Assembly: GCA_003833135.1 (NCBI GenBank)
Contig: QZLH01000687.1
Location: 1 to 64,000 of the forward strand
Origin: Oehlia diaphana
Lineage: Eukaryota > Glomeromycota > Glomeromycetes > Glomerales > Glomeraceae
Length of the DNA: 64,000 nucleotides
Direction of reading: 5' to 3'
Positions 47,726 through 61,376 of this stretch are shown here, piece by piece. Made by a program: the position numbers and the translations under genes. The notes under the pieces are model-generated. The model saw only the letters and a list, made by a program, of their open reading frames with translations, searched no databases and was not told the DNA's origin. Every line of letters starts with the position of its first letter. The first letter of the stretch is position 1.

Positions 47726-49447
47726 TCTAAATTTCATAAATTTCATAACATGAACAATATTTACGTACAAATTATCAATAAATATCCAAATGTTCAGTAG
47801 TATTAGGAATCAAAGGTACCATTCGTGAAAACCGATCGAGAATAATGAATAAAGAAAAACGCACCAATTTACTGTTAATTTTGGTTAGATCAAACATTCA
47901 TTAAGAATTTTTTTTTTTTTTTAACATAAATGGTAGATCCTACGCGTCATATCGCATCCGATGTTTCTAATTGTTTCTAATTCAGTCGTGTGATCCTAAA
48001 TTTCTTATTAAGAGCTTCGCCTTAATCCCATGGCTGTCTTATGTCTACACAGTATCTACTGTCTAACCCTAAGGTTATCGGTTGGCAGAAATGTAAGTAG
48101 GAGGAAGAACTCACTTAACTTTCAGGTGGCGAATTTTGTGCTCCTAAAAGTAAGAACTTAATTTCAGTCCTCGGAGAACGAACTAGACTGGCAATTGTTC
48201 TCATTATTTGGTTTAACTACTTGTCTTGCCTTTTTAGCATAATTATTTTACTATCGTATTCTCACTTTTTGTTGGATAATTGGTTATTAATGCAGTTGTT
48301 ATTAATCCTTTTTGCTATAGTATTTAATTATAGTTGTAAAATTGTAAAATCTTTGACTTGTCATAAATTAATATCTGCACATTTTATTTGACTATGTACT
48401 AGTGATGCAGATTAAGTCTACTATCGCACTCCTTTGGTTTCCTTTACTAATAGTGTTGCAAGCCTTGAATCAATCAGTAATTTAAAGGAATTGGATATTA
48501 GAATACATATATAATCATATGTTTATTAACAGTTAAGTATACATGAAATCGAGCGAAACACAAAACAGGAATAGTTACTAGAGTTAATATATTACGAGCG
48601 AAGTGGATTACGAAGGTCGAAATGGATTACGAGATTTTAAAAGAAACAACTTAAGTTTTAAGGTAAGTTCAATGAATTATCTTGAATGAGAAATATTTTA
48701 TTTACTTTTTTAGGCGCTAGAAAATAAGAACACAAGTGACTTTTAAAATTTTTTATTTATGCAAGAATAAGTAGAAATGTATAACTCAGTTTAAATGACG
48801 AGAATACATGAGATGAGTGCAGAATAAAACAAAATAATATTTATGTCATTAGCGGAAATGTATGCAACAAGGTAAGAAATAATATTTGTTAATGGCAATG
48901 CAACGTCACCAACGGATCAGAACGAATCTACATTAAAGGTGAGTGACAGCTTTTATTCAAATGTGCTATTGTAATTGTTAAATATTCAGGATTTAGACAG
49001 TATGTACTTATTAGAAATTGTTTATTCTTTATAAATACATGAAGTTTTAATTTTATTCCTATATCGTGTTATGTGATTAATAAAGAGAAAAAATTTTTTA
49101 TAATAACAATGAAGATAACTGAAGTATGAATAACTACTACGTGTACGATTAAAACGTCCATTTGAATTTGACAGAAAATTGAGACTTCTGAACGTCATGA
49201 AGAATTATAGATGAATTAAAACGCCAATTCCATTTAGCAAGATTCATAACTCAAACGCCGATAAGTAATTTTCCAATTTGGAACGTTGCGATTAAATATT
49301 TTTACTAAATAATTTAGCAAAAGGATTGAATTTTAATTCAATAAGTTATAATACGTATTCCAAAATAAAAAAGTAAAAATTTGTTTTTCTTTTAAATTAT
49401 CATAGAATCACCATCAACGTCATCTATATTGCTTAAATTAAATATTC
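47726..49447. other. Spacer, no gene seen
   Basis: About 1.7 kb without a protein-like frame. A T-run lies at about 47908. ACGAGCGAAGTGGATTACGA followed by AAATGGATTACGAG near 48594-48635 is a local direct repeat. Confidence 0.35.
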
Positions 49448-50530
49448 CTAGTGAATCTTTAAAGAAGCGTAATTAATTCCTACTAATTCCGCATTTTCAA
49501 TGTCCGAAAAGTTTTTAATTTCAATAACGGAAGATAAAATAGTCTTAACGTAAAAGTACATGGCAGCATAATAAGGTAAAAAGAATGGATTATATATTTT
49601 ATCTATTTTGAGATAAAAAAAAAAGACATTTTAAGTAAGAATAAAGAAGAGAACATGGAATAAAGTTAAAAGACTTACAGAATGTGTCACCAGCTTTATA
49701 TTGTTTTTGTATCTTAAGATCATCTTGGTCTACCGTTAAATTTGTATTGAGGTAATATATGATAATTCCTGTAGTTATAAACGAGTAAATGGCTAAACCT
49801 AATCTATGTAAATGTAATCGAGTCCATTTTTTAAATCCAATAAATTTATTCGGAATCGTTAAAAGATCAATCCGACTATTTTCTTTAAAGAAATAACACA
49901 CAAGAAATAATGGAGAATTCCACAAAGCAGTGAATGTCGCGGGATATCCTTGGCGTTTACATTCTATGAACAATAAGAATGCCAATATCGAAAAAAAAGC
50001 TAGATATAATAATGATCCACCCACTAAACTCCAAGATAAAATGGATGTAGCACACACATCAAGATTAGATTGAGCATGTTCGGAATTACATCCTTTAAAA
50101 AATAGAATGTTTAAGGCATCATCTGTTCCGATGTTTTTAGCGGCACTAGACACTATATGGTAGCCGAAAAGTCCGGCATTACTAATAAACAACTGTAAAC
50201 ATAAAAAAAGTTATTCCTGAATCGAAATTCTATAAAGATTTCTTAGAAGAACTTACTTACTTCCCAAAATGGAACAATCCTATTAATTATTTCCCCCTGT
50301 GGTATCACACGCCCTATTTCTGGTGACCTATACTGAAAACCTTTAGAATCAGTACCAGAGACTAAAGGTTTCTTGGTCGAATCATATTCTGACATTTTGC
50401 TTGGAACGTTACTAGAACTAGATTGTAAATATGAGCTTGACTGTGCATCTGTTTGGAGTCTGTTATTATAAGAATCTTCTGTATAAGCTTCATAGCCACC
50501 TTTCGGATAATTCCGTTGTTGGCTGTCCAT
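49448..50530 (-). CDS. Multi-pass membrane protein, unknown family
   Basis: Three exons, 50530-50261, 50192-49679, 49602-49448, give 312 residues. Residues 1-80 are polar and Ser/Tyr/Gln-rich, a likely disordered cytosolic head. Four hydrophobic segments follow: LFISNAGLFGYHIVSSA, SWSLVGGSLLYLAFFSILAFLLF, LHRLGLAIYSFITTGIIIYYL and NPFFLPYYAAMYFYVKTIL. The loop between segments 1 and 2 contains NILFFKGCNSEHAQSNLDVC, with two cysteines that may form a disulfide. A basic KKWTRLHLHR motif precedes segment 3. The last exon was found by phase matching (acceptor AAAATAG) and gives a good membrane segment, which supports the model. I do not recognise the family. It is divergent from calcipressin. Confidence 0.7.
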
Positions 50531-51100
50531 AATCGAAAGAACTGAAGAAATATTATTGTTTGTACTTTATTATATAAGAAGATAAATTCTAGATTTTATA
50601 AAGAGGAAGACAATAGTTTGATCCATTTTAATTTTTAATATTTTGAATAATATGAAAAATATTTTAGTCCAAAAAAAGAATTATAAAGAAAATTTAATTT
50701 ACTGTAGTAATATATAGAATACGGGGCTTTTGTCATTTTTGTGTGTCACCCGCTAAACCTAAATCGATACTTTCCGATTTAATGTATAGTGGGTATAGTG
50801 GCTTTTTTGTTGGAAAGATCTATTGGAATTTTGGAAAGGTTCGGCAGAATAATCGCACATAAGAGAAAAGTTTAATAGAAGATCTGTATATTTGATGCGT
50901 CAAAAACGAGATAATTTATTTCTTGGCAAATTACTTAAAACAGGTGATATATATATATATACGTCTGCATCTCTTTTTTTTGATTACCAAAAAACAAAAA
51001 AACATTTCTTCCATATTAGTTCTTATAAGTTTACGTTTTCTTATTATTTAAAAATTATTTACAATAATTACTATAAATTTTTCCTTATAAAATTTACACA
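50531..51100. promoter_or_regulatory. Divergent intergenic region
   Basis: 570 bp between divergent starts at 50530 (-) and 51101 (+). Contains a (TA)n run at about 50948-50960 and a T-run near 50975. No binding site is recognised. Confidence 0.4.
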
Positions 51101-51965
51101 ATGCCTTGCGCTTCACACGTTTTACCTCCTCGGATTAAAATCCCAGAGATCGTTGTTACAAACACACTCATAGTTACTAATCTTGATCGAGAAGCTTTTA
51201 TTCCTGAAAATCTTGCTGAACTTCGAGATCGCTTAGAACGACACGGAAAAATATATAAGCTTGTGCCGATTAAGTCGTTCAATCGCATTCTTGCTATTTT
51301 TTATCAAACCAATGATGCAAAAACTGCCAAAAGATATTGCGATAGAGGAGAATTCTTAAACAAAGTTATGCGTATATATTATGGACAGGTGTGGCTTATT
51401 CCTTTTTTTTCTTTAAAATTATCAAATTCTAAATCAATTATTAATAATTTTTTGATTATATATGTAGCATACTCCCTTATATGACGAAATCGATAATTCA
51501 AAGCATCTTAATGTACCAGAGCTTGAAAGAAATTGGCTGGTATCCCCACCCTGTTCACCGCCAGTTGGATGGACTCAAATTAAAGAAGACCGTCCTAATT
51601 CTACCACTTTAGCTGATGATTTAGTTCATGCTCTAGCGCATGCTTCTTTGAACGCAAATTATTTTAAAAATCATGATGTTGATGATTTTTCTTTAAATGA
51701 TAATTTTAATCAGGTTAACAACGAGGAGATTTCTAGAATGCAAAAACCTATATTGACTGTTGTTCCATGCGATTCAGATTCCAATCAAAGCAATGCTAAA
51801 GTTCCTCTCATCCTCATTCAGGATTGGGATAACTCGGAATCACAAGATACTAGAAAAACAAAGACACGAAATTTCAATATACAGCAAACTAAAGCACAAC
51901 TTTATCCTAATTTGTTGCAACGTGCACCTACTCCAACTCCTAGACCTCAACTCCTCTTTTCGTAG
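51101..51965 (+). CDS. Calcipressin (calcineurin regulator, RCAN/Rcn1)
   Basis: Two exons, 51101-51388 and 51468-51965, give 261 residues. The N-terminal half is the calcipressin RRM-like fold: TNTLIVTNLDREAFIPENL, HGKIYKLVPIKSFNRILAIFYQ and MRIYYGQHTPLYD. Then comes the family signature LVSPPCSPPVGW followed by TQIKED (the SP-repeat site that is phosphorylated in RCANs). A later ILIQDWDN block matches the conserved calcineurin-docking C-terminal region (QxWDN). Calcipressins bind and modulate calcineurin in the cytosol and link calcium signals to gene control. The stop follows PRPQLLFS. It is convergent with Atg11 with about 320 bp between stops. Confidence 0.9.
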
Positions 51966-52282
51966 TTATTTTAATTTTATGTATTTATATATTTTTTTTC
52001 TTTTTAAACTTAGTAAATATAATTTTCGAAATAGACAAATATTTTATGAAAGTAGAATATATATATATTAAAGCTTAGATAAATTTTCATCGTTACTTTT
52101 TTAAAATCTTTGTTTAATAGCCGGTTAATTCTGATATACAAAAATTTATTACAAAAAAAAGTAAAAAGAACAAATAATAAATTTAAAAATTGAATTTTTT
52201 TAAAAAAGTTTCTACGTGTAAGTTTAAATAGTGATTTCTTAATAGTATTAAAAAAGATAAGGTAACCAATAAATAATAAATG

Positions 52283-55200
52283 TTATGATAGGTCCGAATT
52301 TGATCGAGTGTTCTCTTTGGATTCTGATTCTGATTCATTAAATGTAAACAAATTGAAAATTGAACGTTTAATTGTCGAAGAAGTATCAGGTGACGAAGGT
52401 GACGATCTATGTGCAGAAGACATTGAATAGGCACGCGTTGGCATACTTTGTATTCGGCTTCGTGTAGATACATCTGCTGTGGATGATGACATACTTAAAT
52501 TTGCGTCGTTGCTCGTTGAAGTTAAATTAAGAGATGCACTCATGCGTGAAGATTTGTCAGAATCAGAACGTTTTCTAGAATGATGACTAGATGTTAAAAT
52601 ATTCTGATACACTTCAGCACCTAGTAAATAATATTTAACACCATCTGGTAATTCATAGGGATTTGTTTCCGGATTCTATGCAAATTATTAATTTCAAGCT
52701 TAAAATTTAAACCTTTGAACTAATACGTGAAATAATCAATAATCAAACAAACCTTTATATCAACTATATGTTCAGAAATATCCACAATTCGCGCGACAAC
52801 CCAATCTTTATTACGAATTATCGATTCAGTAGCGCGTAAAAAGTAATGCGGACAATTAATGTTAAAAGCAGCCCAAGGTTTTGCTGTTGAATTTCGAGTA
52901 GGCAAAAATAGTGCAAGGTCGCCATTCTTAAAGCTAATGAGTAATTTGAAAAATGTTCAATTTAATTGATTTTATATAATAATGATCAATAAATTAAATA
53001 TTTATTTGCTTACTTTCGAAACGCGATTTTGTCTTTTGACTCTTGGTAGGATTTACGATATTTATGATATTTCTCTGTCAAATAATAAATTTGGTTTAAA
53101 TCAAAATTGTAAAAAATGGTTAAATAAATATTCCATTTGAACCTACCTCTGTTTGATTTACTCTCTTCTTGATATTTCTTTGCAAGATTTTCGGCGTCCT
53201 GAGGCGTTCGTCTAATCATATCGCAAACTTTACTAAGATTCACTTTTGTTGAGAGAGTAAGAAGTGTTGTATATTTATCTTTTGGCCATTCTATTGGTTC
53301 AATCAAAGAATCGGTTGAAAAAAATTTTCCTAAATCTTCAGCATAATAGCTATCTGATAGACGTGATTCAGTTGATTTAGGATTTCCTTTTTCCTCCTCA
53401 ATTGATGTTAAACTAATTAATCTATTTTCGTCATTCAAGGGTAAAGCTAATCCCATAGCACTCATCAATGTCCGAATATTAATGTAATACTCCCATAGGT
53501 ATTTGCTTAATATACGTGAAAATTCTGTTCGCTCTTTCAACTTTTGTTGCGTTTCGTCTAGAGACTTTTCTAACCTGATATTAGTAACTTTAGAATTTTC
53601 GAAAAGCTGTAAATAATAATTAGTAATTCATTAATTGATGTAGTCAAATAAATACATTTTGTAAACAATAATGTAACAAACCTGTTTTGTATCATGTAAT
53701 TCCTGGGCCATGGATTTCGCTACACTACCGACTTTTTGTATCATATTTATAGGGTTCAAATTTGTTTCTAATTTTGCCTAAATTTTAAAATATCCAAGAA
53801 AAGTTATAATGGAAAGAAACTTATAATTTATTATGAGAGTATAATTTACCTGTTCAGTAGATTTAGATGAATCATAGGCAGTTACAATAGGCATATATTC
53901 CAGAATGGCTTCAGTGATGTTTTTGACCAACTTTTCAACCTATTGAAATTTAAATAATATTAATAAATAAATAAAAAACTATTATGTTGATAAACTAACA
54001 AAATTACCTGTTCTAAAGCCTTCATTTTTTCAGCATTTTCTTGTTCAGCAAGTTTGACTCTTTCACGTGTCTTAACCAAAAAAAAAAAATTAATATAATT
54101 TAACTAAATGTTGTTCCTAATATTAAGAAAATTCACCTTATCAAGCTGTTTTTCATATTCTTCGCGAGCTGAATTCATTCTGTCAAGGTTAGCCTTCCAA
54201 CTTTCAATTTCGTTAAGTAACTGTAATACACAGATATAAGTATTTGGAAGAGAAAATTATCAAAATAGATTTCAACGATATTAAAATACTGACATTTTGC
54301 TTGTTTAATTCGTATTTTTGAATTGCTTCATCCTTTTCCTTTTGGAGTTCTTCAATCTGTTTTCAAAAAGGATTAGTATAATTTAGAATGTAATTATGTT
54401 AAAAAATGATAGTGACATATACCTTTTTTTTCCAACGCTCTTCCACGGTTTCGATCTGTTCTTGCCCAAGCTGTTGGGCTTCTAACTCTTCGATTCTCTT
54501 ATTCAACTCTGCTTGGCCTTGTTTATACAAACTTTCCTTTTCTTCAAACTGCGAATTATAATAAATATATATAATTTACTGACCGTGGTTTAGTGCTTAA
54601 CACGATAAATAGTGCGAAAAGGAAAAAACCTTTTGTTTATATTCTTCAAATATAGCTTCTAATTTATTTTTTTCTGTCAAAATATCAATAAACTTCAATT
54701 CCAAGCTCGACTTTGATGCGTTTAATATTTCTTTTTCTTTAATAATCCATTCATTTTCTTCGCGTAATTTAACACATTTCCGATCTGATTCGCGTTGGAC
54801 AGTATCTAAATCCCTTATTTTTTTCTCATATTCATCATGAAGTTTATGATTCTCTGATTTTGCATCTTGATATTTTTGTTTTAGATCCTTAATAATACTT
54901 TCCACGTGTTCAGAATAAAAATTATCCTGTTCATTATTTCGAAGCTCAAGTGACACTTTTTCTAATTCGGCTATTTTTGCTTCTAATTCATCTATTTTTG
55001 CTTCTAGTTCACTTATTTTTGCTTCTAATTCAGTTATCTTTGCTTCCAATTCATTACATCGCATTTTTGATGAATCGTACAAAGTTTGTAATTCATTAAA
55101 ATTTGTGTGCAAATCTTCGTTTTCTTTCACTACAAGAGCATGTGAACTTTCAAATGTTAAAGCTTTCTCTTCAATTTCTTTTATAGCTTCATGACGTGAT

Positions 55201-58200
55201 TCGAGTTCATTTATTCTCTTAAGTAATGTCTCTTTTTCATTAACAATTGCGTTGTAAGATGATTCTAAATCTTTATAACGCATTTCTAATTCATTTACTT
55301 TGTTTTCTTGCTTTTTCTTTTCGCTAACTTCAATGGCGTATGAGGATTCTAGGTTCTGATAACGCGAACGTAATTCTTCTTCCGTTATAGAAGTCTCGGA
55401 TTTTGTTTGAGAATTCTTGGCTGCCTGATAATTTTTGTGCAATATAGTTTCTAGATTTTTGATACGAGCTTCATACGCCTAATAGGTGAATAATTCTCAG
55501 TAAATTAAACACAAAATTAAAATTATGAATTGAATTAAAATTTTTAAATAAAACCTTTATTTTCTCTTCGGCCTTGTCTAATTGTTTCGTTTTCTCAAAA
55601 TACAGATCCATGTTAACATCTATTTGTGGGGCGCTATCTTCAGAAAAACTTTGTCGCGAAGCCCTTTTTGAACGACGTCCTAATTGAGATGACATTGGTA
55701 CGAGCTGTGGAGTTAATGTTCGACCTAAAATTAAGAAGAATTTTTTTAATATCCATTCACTTCATTATAAAAATTTATTAACATTATATAACTAATGAAA
55801 TATGCCTTCAATTGATGATATTGGACGCGATATTGTGCTGCCATTTCTGACGTTATCACTCTTTTCGGAGAGAACTATAAAAATTACCGGAAAATAAAAG
55901 TTATAATAATTAAGATAACAAGATACACTAAATAATAACATGCATTTGGCTTACAATTTTTCTCTACAATACGATCAAATTCGTGATTCATTCCCTCTAT
56001 TTGGCTAACCAACTTCAACAATGCTGTCTGTAAACTTGCCAAAGAATCATTTTGCGGAGATTGTATTCGTGATGAAGCATTGAAAGTTGGAGAGCGATGA
56101 AAAGACGCCTGAGACATTACTGTTGGACGAATTTCCTCTATAAAACTCAAAAATGCTATTTACAAAAAAAAAAAAAAAAAGATTAATGTTATAAATCATA
56201 GTAAAGCATGAGGCGGAAAATTAAGGGACCAGTAGATCATTACAATGTAAATCTTCTGCTGTAAAAGACGGTAATTTATCCTCTTTAATATTAGCCGTAG
56301 ATATGTCGCACATAGGAGGATTATCATCTAATGCTATAAAATTCGTCAACAATAAAATCAATTAAATACAACTTCATGGTAAATTTTAAATTTAAAATTT
56401 TTTAATTATACCTGGAATATTAATGGGAACATATTTTTTTACATCTGTTCTATAAGAATCACGCCTCTTCTGTTCTATATTACGAAAGTGGCCCATTATC
56501 TCAGCCATTTGTTGTGCTTTTGTAAGTATAAGCTAAAAAAAGTTGTGAAAAATAAATTAATGGGGAATAAATAATAATAGTAGAGTATAATAACTGGACA
56601 TACATTTGAATATTCTTTTCTTCTCACAATCTCAGCAATCGTCTTTGCCTAAATTTCAAAAAGACTTCAAGTCAATAATATTACTAAACATTAAGATTAA
56701 AAAAAGCGAATATAATATTACATAAGCAATTGGCATTTGGTGAACTTGATTTAAGTTTTTAAATTCTTGAGCTTTAGATTGAATGTCAGAATCCAATCTT
56801 CTTAACGAATCAGGAATACCAGCAATAGAAGATTCAAGACGCGATATTTGTTGTAAACTGGATATCAATGTTGAAGTCATTGCATTCTTTAAAATTTTTT
56901 AATTAAATATTTAGAAAATAGTAAATTCCAAAATAAATAAATATATATATATTATAAGAAAAAACCTTGCACTGAACAAGAAATTTCACTTGTTCGCGAA
57001 TATATTGATCATATTTTTGCATTTCTATAAAAAAAATTACAATTGACGCGTGTAAGAACAAATTTCAATGCAGATAAAATATTATTAGATTAATGAGATA
57101 TACCTGGCAAATATTCCTGTGAATGAATGTCGGAAAGATGGTCAAAAGCCTCAATTGACTTAATAGTTGTTGTGGATAAATTTTTGGTATTTGATTCAAG
57201 GATTTCTGTCACTTTACTTTGTACACGTGTGACGTCTTAAATAAAAAAATTTTTTTTTGGTAAAAGTTTGCTTCTATTAATTTTAATAATTATATATAAT
57301 TTAGAAATTACCTCTTTCCAGTTTTTGAGCAATTTGTGTTAGCTTATTATGGTATTCTCGAATATTATTTAATGCTGCTTCTGTTTTAAGAAATCTGAGA
57401 GAAATATAGATTATCTAATCAATTAAACATGATTATTTATAGATTATGGAGTAATATGAAAATTACGTACGAGCTATCAAATTTCTTCTTTTTTAACGTA
57501 TCTGTACCTGATTGTACAGCACGAACCAGAGAAGTCAACTCTTGGACGCGATTGGAAATTTGATCTGAAGATGGAACATGTTAATTTGGTAATAATATAA
57601 TTATATAAAAGGCTAAGAAAAAACAAATCAGTATACGATAAGGAATTTACCATAAGCTTGTTTACCCTCTTTCGCCAATATTATAAGCTTGTCTTCAGCT
57701 ATAAAATCAGCCAAGGTATAAGAATCTCTGTCATTCATTAAATTTCTTGCATCTTTTAACAATCCAGGGTGAATTGTGATACGCCGAAGCGTCTCAATAT
57801 CAGTTGATAAACTAAAATGATTACATAATTATGAAAATTTAGCGCTTAAATATGTAATAATTATATAATAAGTTATATTATAGAAAGGTTAAAGACCTTT
57901 GAATTAGCCTGTTTTGTTTTGTTATTTCTTTTTCAGCAAATGTATAAACATCTTCATGAGCTTCAATTATAGAACTAAATTTACAAGGTAATATTATTGA
58001 AATTATTATATAATTTTGAAATAATCATTAACTTATTGGGCGCGTACAAACCGGCAATGGGAGTTGAGATTTGTGATGGCAACATCCAATGCCATTTGCT
58101 GAATCTTTTGTTCTTGATATAGCAGTTTACAAATTCCTGCATGTTTTTCAGCTGTCTTGACGAATAACTTGACAAATAATTGAAGGAATTTAAAAGATTA

Positions 58201-59016
58201 TTAAATGAAACTTTCAAGTCAAATTCTCGAATAACACATATCTAATAAAAATGTTCACCTGTCCTTGAGAGTGATGTGTTTGAAATAAATTGACATAAGC
58301 ACCACATTCTTCGGATATATTTAAGTTATTCCAAGAACCACGATTTTGTAACCTTGTAAGAATATTTGACGCAGGAGCTATAATTTAACAGAAAATTAGT
58401 ATTAAATGGATAAAATATTGATATAAAAACTAGTTGTAGTTTTACCAATTATGGGAGGTTCCAGTGAAAGGCCTTCAACAAGTTGCGTTTGATCATATGT
58501 ATTGTTTACATCTAGAAGATCCCTATCGAAAAGAAATATAATGTACTCATCCTTATAAATAATTTATTAAATTTATTAAATGTATTAATTAAATATAATT
58601 TACTCGATCAAATTAAAAAAAAAAAATCAAGTAAAGAATTTTGATTTTACCTTCCCAGTAGCCTTATTTGCATCATTTATCATTTCGGTTTTGAGTTGCA
58701 AGCCAAAACTTGTCATCAATATCTGTGAAGATATTGGTACACCACCCACTTGCTCTAGCTCCGCTTTAAGGTCGCCCAAGCTAGATATTAATGGATCAAT
58801 CAATTTACGTTCATAAATAAAAATCATGGAACAATCAATAGTATCATTATTTTAATTTAAGACTTAATCGCGAAAAAAAAAGAGTTCTAATTTTTGCACT
58901 ATAGGTTCTAACCTTCACTAAAACAACTATTATATGAAAAAAAGTTGAAAAACATACTTCTCAAAAGACTTTCGCACTTGAATTCGTTTCCCTGTTTCTG
59001 CCCGATAAATTTTCAT
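52283..59016 (-). CDS. ATG11: Autophagy scaffold Atg11
   Basis: About 25 exons; estimated length about 1,500 residues. I checked the first exons in detail: [14 protein letters not shown], then [19 protein letters not shown] and [14 protein letters not shown], a ubiquitin-like N-terminus typical of Atg11/FIP200. Next comes [21 protein letters not shown], then [23 protein letters not shown], matching the Atg11/Atg17-like helical region. The middle is Ser-rich, then long coiled coils occupy about 54.0-55.7 kb, with a run of ELEAKI heptads at about 55.0 kb. The C-terminal Atg11 domain is clear: [43 protein letters not shown] and [15 protein letters not shown] Ser-rich tail ends at 52283. Atg11 recruits cargo receptors and Atg machinery in selective autophagy, including pexophagy. 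Small internal exon borders remain provisional. Confidence 0.88.
54960..55060 (-). repeat. Coding 21-bp repeats for ELEAKI heptads in Atg11
   Basis: On the coding strand the unit for xELEAKI recurs several times in tandem ([19 protein letters not shown]). It sits in the coiled coil, so unit gain or loss keeps the heptad register. Confidence 0.8.
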
Positions 59017-59919
59017 AATGAACAAAAAAGAACCAAAAAAAAAAAATAATAATAAAAATAAAAGGTCAAGAATCAAAAAAATAGTTGCAGTTTTCAAAAC
59101 GGCTTATAAATTACTAAATTTGAAAATCTCGGATTTTTGAAAATAATAATCATCAAGTATTCCGAAAATTTGCCAAATGTAGTTTTCATACACCTTAGCG
59201 TTGCCCAAAACTTATATTCTTATATTTAAAGTTACCTAATTAGGCGAAGAACCAATGAATTTATAAATCAACGTGACTCCAAATGAATGTTTCTGTATAT
59301 TCTAAAATGTTACTTTTTCCAGTAAGTAATATAACTAAAAAAAATTTATTGTTTCCTAAATAATTTTAGGTGAAATTCCGAGAATAGTAATTTTATTAGA
59401 TGATGATTCTGATGATTCATTGACAGATTTTCGTCTTTCAAATAATCGTCTTTTTCGTGCAACCCGCTTTTTTTTCAAAAATGTAATTGTTTCAAAATAC
59501 CTTTTTTTTTAAAAAAAAAACTAAGTGTTGCATATTTTTAAAGTCGGCTAATTTTGACATTATCTCCACTTGTTTGAATAGATTCTATTTGCTAATAAAC
59601 ACAAATTATCAGTTTAATTTTTAAAGAATTCGAATTTTTAATAGGAAAGTGTCTCAGATACACTTAATAAGGTAAATATTCATTTATTTTTTTATGAGAA
59701 AACATTTTTGAAGAAATTAAATTAGTTGACTCATACTTGGCAACAGTGCATTAAAATATAATCTTCAGAATAAAAATGAAAGAAAAGATTAAGCGACATA
59801 TTAAATAAAATGTATCATTAAAAGATTAGAAAAAATTTAAATTAATTAAAATTTTCTATTATTAATTTAATTCTGATATCCTAAAATTTTTCCTTATAAA
59901 CTTATTAAATTATCTTCAA
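59017..59919. other. Spacer between Atg11 and phosphomannomutase
   Basis: Atg11 promoter side plus the 3' flank of the next gene. A short plus-strand stretch at about 59285-59470 has splice-like signals and DDDSDDSLTDFRL, but no complete gene can be built. Confidence 0.4.
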
Positions 59920-61183
59920 TTAGATATTAAATAATTCTTTTAATTTCTTTACGGTTTCACCAGGATTATTAACAGAATGTCCTGTGACTTTAGGATGAGT
60001 ATAAATTTCATAATCGTTTCCTCCCTGCGAAATAAAAGTTCATAAATTTACAAACTATTTAAAACTTTTAAAGCAAGCATCAGCAATTTTTTTACCTCAT
60101 AAGTTTTATCACCAAAAAAGTAAATTGTTTTAAATCCTTCAGCTTCAATATGGTTGAGACAATAAGTTTTATCCCATCCAGTAGGGAACACGTCGAAAGA
60201 TATTTGTCCTCCTTTTAATTTGAATAAAGAATTAATAAAAAAATAAAAAAAAAATAATAAAAGATTTTATTTTTTTTCATTTGATTGTATACCAATTGAA
60301 AATGTCAAAGAATAATCGGAGAAAGCATTTTTCAACGCTAATACGAATTTAGTTCGGATATTATGAATTTTGTCATACTCCTCGAATTCGGCCCGTTCTT
60401 TCATACTATAAAAAAGAGGAAAATAAGATACTTTATTAATATATATAACTTCTTTCAAATTCTTTTAAAAATGATTTTCCCAACCTGCAGTTTCTTCCAA
60501 TTGGTGAAACATTTATCATTCCATTTCTGAATTCTACAAAACATCCACTAAACAAAAGTAAATTTATAAACTGAAGATATTGAACTTCATTAAATAAATA
60601 TTTGTTAACCCCATCTTACCGTTTTTTTGGAAGATCAAGATCGGCGATGTACTTCAAAATGAAATTGACCAACTTAGTATATTTTTCTTCGCCTATCCAT
60701 CCAATAAAACTCTAAAGAAATATATGTACATAGTAATTATTTAAACATAATGAATTCAATCATTTGAAACTTTCGACATTATACTTGAGATGCAAGCTGT
60801 TTTCCTGATCTATAAGCCGTAAGTCCATTTTCCGAGAATGCAAAATCGAATTCATTAATACCTATTAAGAAAGTTAATTAATTCCAATTATTTGGAGAAA
60901 AAAAATAAAATATTTCTGCATACAATTTGGGCCAAGTTGTTCTAGTTGCTTCGAAATATCAGAACCGCCAACGAAACCAACAACAACCTTCTTTTTCAAA
61001 GCTTTAAGTATTTCTGTGACTTCGGGTGTCACGTTCTGTAATTAAAATAAACTAACCTTTAACTAATGAATTTAATTTTTTTAAAAAAGGAATTTAACTA
61101 ACCCTACGAGCTGGAGTCAAAGTACCATCCACATCAAACAAAACAATAGTATCAGGATGCTCCCGATCTTGCCAATCTGCCAT
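59920..61183 (-). CDS. Phosphomannomutase (Sec53/PMM)
   Basis: Eight exons from the ATG at 61183 to the stop at 59920; about 250 residues, the usual family length. It converts mannose-6-phosphate to mannose-1-phosphate for GDP-mannose, feeding N-glycosylation, O-mannosylation, GPI anchors and cell wall. HAD-type motif 1 is [12 protein letters not shown] with the nucleophile Asp. Then [73 protein letters not shown] and [17 protein letters not shown] with the second Mg2+-binding region. All key blocks are present. It starts 193 bp from the divergent RING gene. The GPI link makes the Cdc1-like neighbour at 33.8 kb functionally related, though far away. Confidence 0.93.
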
Positions 61184-61376
61184 TATAGAAACAGAATAAT
61201 AAAAGAAACATTAGTTTTTACATTTGTGATCTACATAAATATTTTTTTTCTGCTACACAAGACAATTTTAGAAACAAATAAAAGTGCATCATATTTGTTT
61301 GTGTTACCAAATTGACTATTAACCTTATTAATATTAATATCAGCAACTTTAAAATTACGTAAATTTATTTTTACTA
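61184..61376. promoter_or_regulatory. Compact bidirectional promoter (PMM / RING ligase)
   Basis: 193 bp between divergent start codons. AT-rich with a T-run at about 61240. Both promoters must share this space or overlap the coding ends; inferred from geometry. Confidence 0.5.

Noticed and set aside
59281..59470. Possible small plus-strand gene with GTAAGT donor and TTTTAG acceptor
   Set aside because: In the phase set by the first exon it stops after a few codons; the DDDSDDS stretch needs another phase.
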